DNA from: Chrysomallon squamiferum
Lineage: Eukaryota; Mollusca; Gastropoda; Neomphalida; Peltospiridae
Assembly: GCA_012295275.1 (NCBI GenBank)
Contig: CM022676.1
Location: forward strand, 12,349,660 to 12,413,659
Length of the DNA stretch: 64,000 nucleotides
Reading direction: 5' to 3'
The translations under genes were made by a program, and so were the position numbers. Positions 37,601-50,747 of this stretch are shown here, piece by piece. Below the pieces are notes generated by a model that was not told the origin of the DNA, made no database searches, and worked only from the letters and a program-made list of their open reading frames with translations. Position 1 is the stretch's first letter, and each line of letters starts with the position of its first letter.

Positions 37601-39048
37601 GTCTATTCGGGACGTATATTAAAAAACAGAAACAGATAAAAACCTAACATGTAGGGAACATCATTACGGCCTTAAGATTGTTAAGAATAAATTGCATATT
37701 ATAACTGGAACTAGTTAATAATGTAACAAACGTAATTATTTACGAAGTATCTTATTTCAGAAGAAACTGTTCTTCATGTAAACGATTGCATAATTAGATA
37801 TGTGACAAAATTGTAAATTCCTCCCTTAAACGTATTTTCCCAGTCTGTGTTTGCGCTCGTCTCCACCTCACATGCCATCTCTAAAACTAGTGTTGAAGAA
37901 CGTCTATTTTTTAAATTTTGCGTAAGAAAAACCTTTTGAAGAACATATTTTCCGTTATTTTTAAATTTTTCTTCTTCTTTTATGGAGATGTTTTTAATTT
38001 TATAAAGAAACCATAAAAATATATATATATAAAATAACAAACAACAACACCAACAACAACAAAAACCATGAGTACTTTTCATTTCGAAAACCAGTGTGAA
38101 GTGTAGATCAGATATTAGCATTATTTATACAAAATCATCTAATTTGGTGGCATGGACTGTAAAGAAAACATTGTTCCACGGTTTAGGCTCGTGGTCAAAG
38201 TGCTGCCGTTTGATCGGGTGTTATTGTTGTTGTTTTTTTTTTTGTTGTTTTTTTTTAAAAAAAAAAAAAAAAAAAAATTCTATTTCAGTATGTTAGAAGC
38301 TAATGATTCTATAAATATATAATCATTATTGTAACTTTTGTTAAGGTAAAATTATTACTTGATTTTATATATATATATATATATATTAAAGGAAGATAAA
38401 AGATTAAATGAACAACAACAAACAAACCACAAAAACAACAACAATAACAAAGAAAATAAAAACAAGCAAAAAACAACAACAGCGATTCATTCAACGAAAA
38501 CTGATTATTCTGCTGCATGGATGGATTATTGGCCTAAATAGACAGAGGAATTCAGATGGGAAGGAAAGCTGATACAATTTGTTACCTTCAACTACAATAC
38601 AAAAGCATATCCCAGAAAGAATATTCTTAATGTATCTGAGGATTAAACTCTTAAAAAGAACTGACATTTTGTGACACAATAGTGTTTGAAACAAAAGCGA
38701 CTTCATATGATATTCCTTACATTATTATCATCATCATCATCATCATTATTATTATTATTATTATTATGTGCATAAATGCTGATTTTTCAATCAGTAATCA
38801 TGTTCATTAAATACTATTGAATTCCTGACAATAGTTATTTAAATTAATATTTTCATTTCAGGTTTACAGTAAGTACAAAACAACATTTAATATTTGGAAA
38901 ATCAATCTGATCGTTTGAAAAAAAAAAGAAAAAAGAGAATGCTGAGTTTTTAGTTTAGAACAGCAATCACTATAATCATGTTCTAATGCTGATGATTTAA
39001 TAAATACTAGATAATATATTTTGGTATTTTTTTTTTTCAGTCAAAATA

Positions 39049-39366
39049 TCAGCATTTTGAAGTACTTTTTTCAAAGAACAGATCTAAACAAAAGGACCTA
39101 TCGGCGTTTTCACAGGTGATAATATTAGAAACGGTAGTAGAAACTTTAGCTGAATACTTTTTAATGAGTTGGAGATAAATCAGCATGTCTGTTTTGTCAA
39201 TGGTAACGTTTAGAAGTTTCAAAAGGTCACAGAGATGAATGGAAGCTGATATATCTGAGTGTAAATATGCTACGAACACAGTAAAATGTCTAAATACAGA
39301 AGTAGCCAGTCTTTGGAAATCTTTAGTTAATTCATCAGCCAACCTCCTACAGCCAATGCTTTACAG
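39049..39366 (-). CDS. Unrecognised open frame, probably helical product
   Basis: On the minus strand an open frame of about 105 codons follows a possible acceptor (CATTGTCTGTAAAG). It runs through RRLADELTKDFQRLATSVFR, HSDISASIHLCDLLKLL and KTDMLIYLQLIKKYS to CLDLFFEKSTSKC and stop. The heptad-like spacing of Leu, Ile and Val suggests amphipathic helices. There is no start codon of its own and no family I recognise. It could be an exon of an unseen minus-strand gene, a pseudogene or chance. Confidence 0.3.
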
Positions 39367-39562
39367 ACAATGGAGACAACAGTCACCACCACATCAATAT
39401 CTCAGTTTACTGAGCAGAAACAACAACTATACACAGAAATGAAGAAACAAAAATTCCAATGAGGACAATCTGGCCATTTATAATAATGCAGGTTAGATTA
39501 GATGACTACTGATATCTGTTAACTACAACAAAGTACAGACAGAGGTGACAGAAAGACTGTAG

Positions 39563-39760
39563 TTATATACTCTCAGTATAGTAACTCTGCACCAGATACT
39601 GACCGGAGAAGCCCCACCACCACAGCGTCACGTTTACAGAGACATTACCCAGCACCTTCAGACTCTGATCACAGACTATGGCAACCAATATCACTTGGAC
39701 TTCCTCCGTGGTTTTGCTCACAATCTCCAGATGTAAAAAATGCCCCAAAAAGTATGTAAC
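39563..39760 (-). CDS. Unrecognised open frame, possibly related to the next one
   Basis: A minus-strand stretch encodes LEIVSKTTEEVQVILVAIVC and DQSLKVLGNVSVNVTLWWWG and ends in an in-frame TAA at 39563. Composition is less AT-rich than the flanks, which hints at coding ancestry. About 200 bases separate it from the frame at 39049-39366, with stops in between. No family is recognised. Confidence 0.25.
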   Translation of the reverse strand, partial: VTYFLGHFLHLEIVSKTTEEVQVILVAIVCDQSLKVLGNVSVNVTLWWWGFSGQYLVQSYYTESI

Positions 39761-42700
39761 TACATGCAGTATGAAATGTTTCAAATGAACAATTTATGTT
39801 TCATATATACAATTGTCTTTTTATCTCCAGTTCATCCGTATAAGAGATCAATTATCCTTGGCAGGGGAATTGTCACAAGGGAAAATTACCTAGAGGGAAA
39901 TGACCGGGGAAATATCCAAGGTGAAATGCCCTTGAATCAGGTCACACATAAACATACTCTTTTCTTGTGGAATTACAATATTGGATTAACATTAGCTATT
40001 GTCCTGAGAATTTAATATATCATTTACACAGATGGTTAATATGCGTGATACCTAGAATGAAAATTCATCTGAAATTAGTTTGATTTGTATATTAGAACTG
40101 TGTTTACTGTCAATCTGTTAATCAGTAAAACAATGCATTTTGGCAGCTATTCGTATATTTGGTCACAGGATCGTCCAATTAATAGACAGCGTCTCTGTAG
40201 TACTTAATTTGTAATAATTATCTGAATGGCGTGAAAAGGATATTTGTTTATTTTCATTAAACAATCCCACTGAGGCTTAGAGAGAAACAAAGAAGCCTAA
40301 AATGATCTTAACACTGGCTACTTTGTGCTTGAACCTGGTAAAGTAGGGAACATTATTTTTAAGCATTATTTATATTTAGGATTTATTTATCCAGTCCCTT
40401 GCGTTTATAAAACTATATGCCATTCGGTTTCGACCAATGTTTTCCTGACTTTTGAACGTTTAATTTATTCTCTATTTCAAGTCCTACCTGAAGAAAATAT
40501 GAGGTCTTATCTTTGTGTTTATTAGTCGAATGAACTTTGCATTGCTAAAAAAATGGGTTTAATCTCAGTGGAAGTTGTTTGGATGACGGTCATCTGATTA
40601 TGTTCCTCTGAATGTATTTTGCGAAGATCTTTAATACATTGTTGTTGTTTTTTTACACTCATGGAGTTAGCTTTGGTACGACAAAAAGTATCGACGAAAT
40701 AAAAGCTCAGACATCTATCTTCCTTTGTGCATCTGGTAGGAATGCTTGATTAAAATATTCGGTACAGTTTCTAACGTTCTGCCTGAGAAAGACCTCATAA
40801 CAGTTTTCCGACGAACTACGCGATAGATCATAGCTGCCGAAGCTCGTTTACCTTGTAGTCAGAAAGCGACTGATCGTATAGAATGTCCTGATTCATGTTT
40901 GAATAATCTTTTTGTGATTAAAATTATCATCCTTTTCGTATCGTGTCGGTTTAACGTAGAACATTACGGTTTGAGTGATTGAATCTGGATTGAAATGATA
41001 ACAGAGCCGAATACGTATACATTATCTGATTGTGCCTCCACCTGGGTTAATAAACCATCAGAGTTATTTAAATACACCACTTCTCGGCAAAACATTTGTT
41101 GCGGACAATGTTGAGAAGACTTCAGTACAAAATCTCTGAACGTATTTCAGATACCAGAAAAAGCAAAAAATATGCTGTCACGTGACTTAACTTTCTAGAC
41201 TGGTTATGGTCTAAAAGTAGTCTTATTTGTGATTGTTTATTCAGTAGTATTTACCTTTTTAATTGGATTTTTCTGTGGATCTGGCAATGTTTTAAAATAA
41301 AAGTGTTGATGGATTATGCATGGTTAATTAGTGTCAGTGGAAAAATTAATCTTGTTCAGTCTGTAACCTGGCCCAGAACATACCTTAAATAATAATATAA
41401 TGAGACAAATTTGAAACTTGCTTCATTAACTCCCCTCCCACATTAAAATAGGCTCTCAAAAGTTATTTTCTAAAGTCATCTCTCAAATGTTATCCAAATG
41501 AAATTCAGCTTCTGCTCCATTTACCTTCACACCACCATAAACTGTAACTTTTATAAGTACTGTTAAAGTATAATTTAATATCTCTACACATTTTGTTCAT
41601 GTGTTCCAAATAATTCTCACTGTAAGTTGCCTTGATCCGATGTCGAGGACGAAAGGACACTCACAAAGTTATCTTTTTTTCACTTAACCGTTACCAGCAC
41701 TGAGATCGTATCTCGTTGCTGAAGAAAACAGCAACTTGTTAAAAAATATAATTCTCTAAAAATTTACATTTCAGATTTTCTAATTTTTCCCATGCACATA
41801 TATTCCATCATCTAGATCCTTTCACTCTGCTTAATTTGATATCAAAAATCTGTTCGCAGTTCAAGCTGAAATAAGATTTAATTATCTAGCGCAAATAAAT
41901 GCTTTGACCAACTTTGGTTTCACTTACCCATGTAAATATACTTTGCAGAGGCATTTAGAAAACAAAGAAATCAGACTGCAAATTTGCAACAAACAGTATG
42001 ACATAGTATGAAGCAAGCTTTATCTGATAAAAAATTAAATATTAAATAATCCATAACTTTGACTGTATTTAAGGTTTTTATCACTGAAATCAAGACAAAA
42101 AGATTTACAGCTGTAATTTAAACTTTTTCAATCATAAAATCACTTAGAATGTCTATTTATTTATTTATTTATTTGTTTTCACAACTTAAAATATTATCAG
42201 TTAGGAAAAGCGAGAGATGGTGGACAGAAGGAGAGAAAAAAAAATCATCATATGAAATAAAATTTAATTCACAAATTTTATAGCTTCTGTATTATTTATT
42301 TTTTAAATATCAGAAAAAAAGAAAGAAAAAAATTACCGCTATAAACACTTGTTATCTGTGCCTTTAAAAAATTATTAACTCAAGTATTAAATGTGAACAA
42401 AATTGGTAATCTCGTCTTTGTTTAATATAAAATCCAGTTATCAGTGAAGCTGTGTTTCATTAGATATATTTCTTTTGCTCATACTAACTTGAGATATTTG
42501 ATTAAAGTACTGATTTTATACGTCTGTAATCTTGAGATTATCTAGTATCTGTATATGAATTAGTGAAAAGATAAGACATGTGACAAATATTAAATAAATA
42601 TGTATTAATAATTATAATAAGTAAATAAACTGCCTTTAACTGCTGATATGTGCAAATAATTAAAGTTCTGTTTGACCATCGGTTATATCATTTCATAGGA

Positions 42701-43916
42701 AAATATGCGATGACGAACTTGTAAAAGCAGTTTTTGAATTTCAAAGTTTACGTGAATTAGAAGCGACGACATTGAGATTTGTATGTGACAAGCAAAACAC
42801 AGCTTTGAAATTTGTCCCACCTAATGGCTTCACTTTTGTGTTTGATTCCGCAGTTTTTATCGACGTCCGCAGGAATCTATTATACACAAGTATTGGCGTT
42901 TGAGTCTAATTTCTGGTTGTGGTCTGAGGAGAAGAAGCGACAAGCGGGCGGTTGAATAAAACTGCTGTTCCGTTTAATGAACAGAGAAGCCATAGGAGAG
43001 CAATTTGGTGTTTCTCTGTTCAGCAGCCGCATGAGACAAGATACTTTTCTCGTTTTGTTTTCATACCGCCATTCGGAAGTGCAAATCTGTGTCATGAAAC
43101 CGTAAATAATTTGGTTGCGTTTATTTTCTTACATAATATTACTAAATATCTTTGTAACTAAATAAATAACTCAAACTGCATTCTTGTTGATGTCTTATTT
43201 ATGTAGTAATACAGTTTACCATCACGACAGTAAATTACTGTCACAATTTAAAATAGTGTTCTAATTTTCTGATATAAATTTACTTTAAGAATCATCATAC
43301 AAGAGTAGATTTTAAAATGATTTTCACTAACAGTTGTACACTATATTTGAGACAGAGGTCCGATTTTGAAACTGTGAGCAAGCAGCAGGATAAGCCGCTG
43401 TCGACTGACCATCAGTTTGCTGTCTTTGCCAAAAAAGGGGAAATCTTGAAACGATAATTAAAGAGATGAGCAGGCCAGAATCGGCTTTTAATTAATGTGT
43501 ATTGTTATTTGATTTTTCGACAACAGACTCGTGACACTAACGTATTACATACCTAAAACTGTCTTTAGTTATTATGTTAAATTTATTTCATCGTCGCGTA
43601 TGTACTCATCTCAATAATTTATAAAATTAATAAGAAATAATATTTTAAATTACCATGAAAGAGTTAAAACATAATTTGCTAAAAGCAGAAATAAAACTAA
43701 AACAATCTGGCATGGCTTTTTAGTAGTGTAAACTGATATTGCCACACTGCTCCCATTTGTTAAAGCTTATAATATATTTCTATATTTTACATGTTTCACA
43801 TTAAAACTTTGTCTTTATTTTAATTTTATTTTTAGACCAGTACGTATACTTAAATTTATGTTTAATGAATTGTTAAAACGAAAGTAAAACTGTAGTCAGA
43901 TATGAATTTTACAAGT

Positions 43917-43939
43917 ATTATTATTATTATTATTATTAA

Positions 43940-43981
<42 letters not shown>
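43917..43981. repeat. (ATT)n microsatellite
   Basis: An ATT run with one AAT interruption. Confidence 0.95.
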
Positions 43982-45163
43982 GGTGTAGCTTAGGAATTAG
44001 TTCAGCTGCATAGTTCTTTCTCTAAGCAAGTATCTTAATTGTAAGCGAAGTTACGTAATGACTCTGTTTTAGTGCTTAAGGGAGGATAATACAACAAACA
44101 AACAAGCGATCCTCTATATGCAAATAGTCGGTCATGACAGGCGCAAAAGCCTCAAAAATCGGGCGTCCCAGAACACTATGTTTAACTAATGACAATAATT
44201 TATATACAACACAAAACCGGTCTCCTGAAATCCATACAAATGTGAAAACTTGGTTATTTGTATAAAATTCCTTCTCAAATTATGTTCCAGCTTCAAACAG
44301 TATATCATTTGTTTCAAGATAATGACAGTCTATTATGTAACACAATACTAAAAAAGATTTCCAAGACAACCAAGAAGTGTCTGTAATTACTTGGATTATT
44401 TTTATCAACCTAAAGAATTTGCTTGATTATACTAACTAATCATGAATTAGGGAAGATGCCAATTTCAAACCTTAAATTAAAAAGATTGTCATTTATATGT
44501 ATCATATAGTCAAGAGTTTGCTTAATATATTCATTAATTATAATGTCTAGACCCAAAGTTTGTTGATATTTTTAACCACTGTAAATATTCATTTTCTTAT
44601 ATAGGGCTATTTAATAAACTTTTACTTTATGGCCACTATTCTGTTTTAAGCATTTCCAAAAAGCTCGCATATCATATTCGCTAAGATCTGTAACTTTTTG
44701 TTCTGCTTTCTAGTAAAGTCGTCTTAAATGTTTTAATATAACAGTTTTGTACTGTTTACTGGCGTTTAGATGTTGTTGTGTCTTATTCCTAATTTTGTAA
44801 GCTGTTCTTGTCTTTGGGTATTTTTTCTGAATAATTTGCATTAACAATTAAACCATGCCTGATTTCACTGCTTAGATATATTGATGTTTTGTGTCTAATA
44901 ATAAGCGGACAGGATAGAGGTACAAATGTACCGATATCCACAGTAATTAATGCGGATGACAGTTGCAGTTGTATAGAGTCGGTTACGTGTTTATAAAATC
45001 GATTTCGTAAATTGCATCATGACTGCCACTTTGATCGGGTAGTGTAAATTAACAAGTAAACAGTGCGACTTCTAAAGTGGTTTTAAGCCCAAGCGTATCC
45101 AGTTAAGGCCATTCATCCACCCACATCCTTACATTTTATTTTCTCACGAGCACCCCCCCACAG

Positions 45164-45171
<8 letters not shown>

Positions 45172-45203
<32 letters not shown>

Positions 45204-45237
45204 ACACACTCACACACACACACACACTCACACACAC
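45172..45237. repeat. (AC)n microsatellite, imperfect
   Basis: AC tracts are interrupted by AAACAG and CACTC variants. Confidence 0.9.
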
Positions 45238-46167
45238 ATTCATACAGAAAGAAAAACTAAAATCTTAAACCTAACACCAGCCAAATGAAAGTTTGTCACC
45301 ATCTGTAAATACCTTGTTCTAATCATCTCTACTTTCAACACATTATAATTATTGCTATTATTATTACTACTGTTGTATTTATAAATATTACTATTTATTT
45401 ATTTATTTTCACTTTTATTTTATTTCTCTTCCTCTCTCTCTTTCTTCTCCCTTATTACTGTCGTTCATGTGTGTATAATATTTTTAATCTATAAAAAAGA
45501 CCATTAGCAACAACAACAAATAATAATTAAAAATCATAATGTTGGGAATTACTGAATGATAGGAACCGCAACAGCAATAGTAACAGCAAACAAAAACACG
45601 TTCAGCTCCTCACAAATTTGTTATGTTTTAACATTAAAACATAAAGTTCATTTCAATTTCCAATTTTTTTCGTTTCAAAATTTGCTACGAATAAAACTGA
45701 CGCACGCTCCCGGTGACTTCATATAATAATGTCCCCTCTTCCGGTTCCCTTAAACATCGTAAACTGTAACAGTGTTAACTATAACACCATTTAAATAAAA
45801 CACTTCCTCCCCTCCAAATTTTCAATTTACCCACAAATTATGTTATATGTAAAATTCTAAAATAAATTTGTGTGATTTACTAATTAGTAATAATTAAACA
45901 ATTGAACTTTGAACTTAAAAATAATTTTATTTTTATTTTTATTTTTTTTCATTTTTTTTTCATTGGACACTATAATAGTTCAATTACAGTTGATCAAGTA
46001 TGTCCATTGGTCACATATGGAACTTCAAATAACAAATATTATTCTTAAAAAAAAAATAATAATAATAAAAAAACCCCACTAATTCTACAATCTTTCAGTG
46101 AATTCCATATTACACAGATTCAGATTAAATCACTTTAAATAGTTTCTATCAGTCTTTGAGTTGTTTT

Positions 46168-46560
46168 TCAAGCACGTCTAGGATATCTTGGGGTTGACCG
46201 TATTGGTAGTTGCGGTACATCGTCAACAGTATCGTCGATGGCGTTAGAAGCATCCTCTACGGCATTAGAAGTAACCGTTCTGTTTTTCATCTCAGTCTCT
46301 TCCACCTGAACGGTTGGTTCAACAAATTCCATTTCAGATTCCGTACCAATTGCAGACAGTTCTGGGGAAGGGTTCCTATTATCCTCCAAACGCACACATT
46401 TACGAAGTTGATCCACATGTCTTTTACACACAAAATCTCCAACTTTCAATCTGTAGGTAACAGGCCCTAGCTGACACAGTACTTTTTCACTCAACCACTT
46501 GTCAGATCCTCTGTAGTTCTTCACTTGTACTGAATCTCCAACATTGAACACCCGTGTTTT
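46168..46560 (-). pseudogene. Integrase C-terminal region remnant
   Basis: The open frame includes FNVGDSVQVKNYRG, then GPVTYRLKVGD and KRHVDQLRKC. This is the SH3-like beta-barrel segment that follows the catalytic core in Gypsy integrases. It ends in an acidic, Pro-containing tail at TPRYPRRA. An in-frame stop near 46585 separates it from the core. Confidence 0.8.
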
Positions 46561-46584
46561 ACTTGCTTTTGGAATAATTCTTTT

Positions 46585-47300
46585 TTAAACAGAGTTCTCC
46601 AAACTTGGCCGCAAGATATCCAATCTCGTTCGAACACGTCTGCCAAGAAACAGTTCTGATGGAATACATTTTGTAGTACAGTGCGAAGTGTTCCGATACG
46701 CAAACAAGAATGATGAAATCTTCTGGTTCATGGTTCGTGACTCATGTTCAACTGTTTTCATTGCAGTTTTGAAAGTACGAACAGCTCTTTCTGCCTCGCC
46801 ATTTGAACTTGGATGGTATGGAGCTAATTTGATGTGTTTCACTCCATTTTTCTTAAGAAACGTTTCAAATTCCTCTGCAACAAACTGAGGTCCGTTATCA
46901 GAAATCAACTGCTCTGGCATTCCTTAACTTGCAAAGAGATTTCTCAATGTCTCTACTGCATGTGTTGCTCTGGTACTGGAAAAACTTCCATACAATTAGA
47001 ATGTGCATCCACAACAATCATGAACATTTCTTTCATGAATGGTCCAGCAAAATTAACATGTATTCTTTGCCATGGTTTGGTGGGCCAAATCCATGCATTT
47101 GCTGTACTTTTTGGCATGACTGTTTGTTATAGTTGGCAACACTTACACTTGCTAACTTTCTTTTGTATGTAAATATCCATATGAGGCCACCACACATGCA
47201 ATCTAGCCAAAGATTTCATTCGCACAATTCCAGGATGATTTTCATGAAGATAATACAGAATATCTGTCCGATATTTATCGGGAATAATCACTCGCATTCC
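46585..47300 (-). pseudogene. Integrase remnant (zinc-binding domain and DDE core)
   Basis: The N-terminal HHCC zinc-binding motif is visible as HENHPG and KCKCCQL with WWP between them. A stop follows CQL near 47127. The core then has HVNFAGPF, where the first catalytic Asp is replaced by Asn (AAT at 47054-47052), then SDNGPQF (second Asp) and SNGEAERAVR (Glu). Another in-frame stop lies near 46924. The frame is broken at least twice and the enzyme cannot be active as encoded. Confidence 0.85.
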
Positions 47301-47399
47301 TCTGAGAAGACAGTTTTCCTCCACGGTTAATTCATCTTTCACTCTGAAATAAGGTAACAGCTCCGGTGAAATAGAAGTCTCTTTTGGCCATCCATACAT

Positions 47400-47950
47400 G
47401 TTATAATGTACAACCTGAGATAATACTTTGTCAACTTCAGTTGCTTTAGCAATATTTCTTGCAGTGATAGGTAATCCATTGACTTGATTTCTCATTGCTT
47501 GCTTGTCTTCATGCCAAAACACACTTTCAGATATTTCTTCAGTTTGCAGAAGTGCTAGTCGGGACAATACATCAGCATTTCCATTTTTGGTAGTTTTTCT
47601 GTACTTAATGTCAAACTGATATGCAGCTAACTGAATAGCCCAACGCTGTAGTCGAGAGGCTGTCAGAACTGGAATATTCTTTTTAGGTCCAAGAATCATT
47701 GTCAGTGGTTTATGATCTGTGAACAAAGTAAATCTTCTACCATACAGGTACTAATAGAACTTGTGTATTCCAAAAAGTATTGCCAGTGCTTCTTTCTCAA
47801 TTTGGGAATACTTGCGTTCTGCTGATGTCAGAGTTCTAGAAGCGTATGCTATTGGCCTATCTGATCCTTCATTTCCATGTGATATTACCGCTCCAAGACC
47901 ATGCGCAGATGCATCTACTGCCAACATTATTGGTTTCATCGGGTCATAGT
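47400..47950 (-). pseudogene. RNase H remnant
   Basis: Shows LAVDASAHGLGAVISH, ASRTLTSAERKYSQIEKEAL and TDHKPLTMILGPKK, then RKTTKNGNADVLSRL, the usual Gypsy RNase H signature and the connection to integrase. A TAG at about 47751 interrupts the frame after IHKFY and the same frame resumes immediately. Confidence 0.85.
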
Positions 47951-48830
47951 GGACAAGAATTTTAGATGATGCTAACAGTTTTCCCACTTTGGAAAATGCT
48001 TGGTGACAATCATCACTCCATTTCCACTCTGAATCTTTGGTTAATAACGCTGTTAGCGGTGCCACCACTGTTGACATGTTGGGTACAAACTTGCGATAGT
48101 AATTCACAATACCTAACCTAGATTGCAACTCGCTCTTGTTCTTAGGTTCAGGCACTTTCAGAATAGCTTCAGCTTTTCTTTCAGAAGGTTGAATCCCATT
48201 TTTGTTCACAATAAATGCAAAGTACTCAATTTCATCTTTCATCAATGCACATTTGGACATTTTCAGTTGAATTCGATATTTTTCTACGCGTTTCAAAGTG
48301 TTTTTCAAATGTTTCAAGTGTTCGGTGTCATCCAAAATGTAACCTACACCTTTTAGCCCTTGAAGCATTTTGTCCATAGTTTGTTGACAAAATAGCAGGC
48401 GCTGCAGCAACTCCAAATGGCAACCTTGTATAGCGATAAAGTCCAAGGTGAGTATTGATTGTGACATAGTTCCTCGACTCTTCATCAAGCAACACTTGCT
48501 GGTATGCACGTGAGAACTTTTGTCCTCCATTGAGTTTGCTGAAAATGTCTTCTGCAGTGGACAAAGGGTACTCAGGCACTTCCAAGACAGGATTTATGGT
48601 AACCTTGTAATCGCCACAAATGCGAATGATATTGTCAGGTTTTAAAACAGGTTCAATAGAAGAAGCCCATTCCGAAAAATCTACCTTTTCAAGAATTCCT
48701 TCTGCTTCAAGTCTGTGAAGTTCATCAGCAATCTTGTCCTTCAAAGCATAAGGTACTGGTCTAGCCTTGAAAAACTTTGGAGTAGCATCCTCTTTCACTT
48801 TCAGATGAGCTCTATGCCTTTTACTGTTCC
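47951..48830 (-). pseudogene. Reverse transcriptase remnant
   Basis: Recognisable blocks are RPVPYALKDKIADELHRLE, GILEKVDFSEWASSIEPV, AYQQVLLDEESRNYV, LGLYRYTRLPFGVAAAPAI and, in the next frame, GVGYILDDTEHLKHL with KNKSELQSRLGIVNYYRKF. A frame change lies near 48400. The stretch before AYQQ (about 48510) is short of the residues that carry the first catalytic Asp. The YxDD region (about 48330-48350) is also shortened. It is non-functional. Confidence 0.85.
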
Positions 48831-48932
48831 CATCTCATTTGAAAAAATTGAATATCTACTGAACAAATCTTCAGGGTTTCCACAGGCTTTCATAATCTTA
48901 ATGCTGTTCCAGTCCAACTGAATGTTTTGGAA

Positions 48933-49271
48933 TCAATTCCGTCCAAACAAAGTTGGTCCATTTCCTTTCACCACAATTAAAGGTAAAAGTTTTTTCTGCT
49001 TTCCATATTTAACAGTCACCTCAATTTGGCCCAGGACTGGCACCACTTCATGTGTATAAGTTTTCAACACAATCGATGTTGATTTCAATGACACTGTCTT
49101 CTTCAATTTTTCCTGATAACTCTTATTAGAAATTATCGATACAGAAGCACCTGTATCTACTTCCACTTTGAATGACACACCATTGAGTTCCAATGAAATT
49201 TGAATTTCTTTCGCTTTCGTAGATTTCACTGTGAAAATTGACTGTTCAGAATCACTGTCATTTCTTTCCAT
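48933..49271 (-). pseudogene. Aspartic protease remnant
   Basis: Contains VEVDTGASVSIISN, the retropepsin DTGA motif, and ends GPTLFGRN before a TGA where a Trp codon is usual in this family. The catalytic Asp is still present. Confidence 0.85.
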
Positions 49272-49539
49272 TGCAACCTCTTTATTTTCAAGAACAGCTT
49301 TTATAATTTCTGATTCAGTTTCGTTTCTTCCAGATTCTTCATGAACCTCATGAATTTTTTAAACCTGTTTCAGATTCAGCATTTTCAATTTCCGAATCAC
49401 TGGTACCACCATTTGATTCCGTAAGGTCCCTATCAGAATCCTGATTCACAACATTCAGTTTAGAATTTTTCTTTTTCAACTTTGGAAATTTCTTTTTTCC
49501 TTTTTCCATCTGTTTGCTTTCCTGTCTTTCTATTTTTTA

Positions 49540-50225
49540 ATTTTTTTTGTGATTTCGACATTTTCTACTCAAATGTCCTGTTTCATTACACTTATAACAG
49601 TTTGCCTTTTTGTAAAACAACGCATCAGGATGATGATTAGTTTCACCGGAAGCATTCAATGACAGAAACTTTGTGGAACTTTTCCGTTTCTGACGTCATT
49701 CCAATTTGCAGCATGTCAGTTTCTCTAGCTGCCATTTCCATACTAACAGCTATTTGCAAGGCTTTCCTCAGTGATAAGTCATGTTCAGAGAGCAGTTTAT
49801 TCTGTATAGACTTTTCAGACAGACCACAGACCAAAATGTCTCTTAATGCTTCAGTCAAAAATGCACCAAATTCACAATATTCTGTCAATTTTCTCAGTTC
49901 AGCCAAAAATTCACTTAGTCTCTTCGGGCTCTTGTTTCCGTTGATAGAATTTGAACCGTTCCGCAATCACCAAAGGTTTTGGTTTGAGATGATTTCCTAT
50001 CAAGGTTTTCAATTGTTCGTAAGTCTTACTTGCCGGTTTCTCAGGCGAAGTCAGATTTCGAATCAACCTGTAAGTCTTGGCACCACATACGGACAACAAA
50101 ATGGAATGTTTCTTTTCGGCATCGTCTACATCATTCGCCAACAGATATTGTTCCAAACTTTCAATGTATTCATCCCAATCGGAACTTTCTAGGCGAAAAC
50201 AAAATGAACAAAATGAACAAAACAT
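49540..50225 (-). pseudogene. Gag remnant with CCHC zinc knuckle
   Basis: The capsid-like segment includes SSDWDEYIESLEQYLLAND and SVCGAKTYRLIRNL. After a frame change near 49915 it continues as LSEFLAELRKLTEYCEFGAF and DILVCGLSEKSIQNKLL. A zinc knuckle CYKCNETGHLSRKC follows at about 49600-49560, then stops. Confidence 0.85.
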
Positions 50226-50747
50226 TCAACATATTTGATGGTACGGGCCCCGTGACAGGGATGGTTCAACCTATCCTGCTCTCCCCTGTTGTTTCTCTTT
50301 ATTTATTTATTTATTCTTAGTTTTTAAAAAGAATAGAAGAAAAAGATGATCACTGTAATACTTATTACCTTTGTCATTTCAGAAGATTAGCACTGATATT
50401 TAAATGTCTTGAATTGAGATAATTATGTTTGATATTGTCTTCATATCGGTTTATTATTTTGTTTTGAATTTCTATTAAGTATTTTGCAGGTTGGCCTTCC
50501 CACCTAGTTAATAACGTCAAATGTCCGAACTGTTTATAATGCTGTAAAGGGAAATTAGTGAAATTAATAATAATTATAATACATCAACGTTGACGGATCG
50601 AAAAAATCCATTACAGTAATTTGATTTAGAGTTATCTCCCATGATAACTTGATTCATAAACCAACCGATAAATGCATGCAATAAAAAAAGAAAACTTCAC
50701 ATTAACAAGGAAGTGTTTAGTTTTGTTGCAGTTTTCTTTTACCAATA
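50226..50747. other. Gene B upstream region
   Basis: A GC-rich patch (50240-50290, GGGCCCCGTGACAGGG) and a TTTA run lie next to the retrotransposon. The final 100 bases before the gene B start contain an AATAAAAAAAG stretch at about 50680 but no convincing promoter motif. The transcription start is unknown. Confidence 0.35.

Larger units (their letters stand above)
37601..46100. other. Intergenic region between genes A and B, left part
   Basis: No supported gene. Less AT-rich patches (about 40640-40960, 42700-43100, 44080-44170, 44900-45010) may be old element fragments. The frames at 42880-43161 on the two strands overlap each other and have no recognisable content. Simple repeats include AT (38367-38387), ATT (43917-43981) and AC (45172-45237). 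Two unrecognised minus-strand open stretches at 39050-39760 are listed separately. Confidence 0.4.
46168..50225 (-). mobile_element. Decayed Ty3/Gypsy-type retrotransposon, minus strand, no LTRs seen
   Basis: Reading right to left, the order is gag (to about 49540, including a CCHC knuckle), protease (49271-48933), reverse transcriptase, RNase H, integrase and a C-terminal segment ending at 46168. This order is that of Ty3/Gypsy (Metaviridae-type) elements. Frame changes, in-frame stops and lost catalytic residues show it is inactive. I looked for direct repeats on both flanks (45600-46160 and 50230-50700) and saw none by eye, so the LTRs are probably lost or too diverged. It lies between the two divergent receptor genes and points away from gene B. 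Confidence 0.9.

Noticed and set aside
38150-38230. Possible tRNA-derived SINE (GGCTCGTGGTCAAAGTGCTG followed by poly-T/A)
   Set aside because: Only a loose box-A-like resemblance; no convincing box B or target duplication could be seen.
42880-43161. Overlapping 70-codon frames on both strands
   Set aside because: No recognisable domain, no splice sites, and both strands open equally.
46688-47330. Plus-strand frames over the retrotransposon
   Set aside because: Antisense shadows of the integrase remnant.
45600-50700. LTRs of the Gypsy element
   Set aside because: No matching direct repeats found by eye on the two sides; not annotated.
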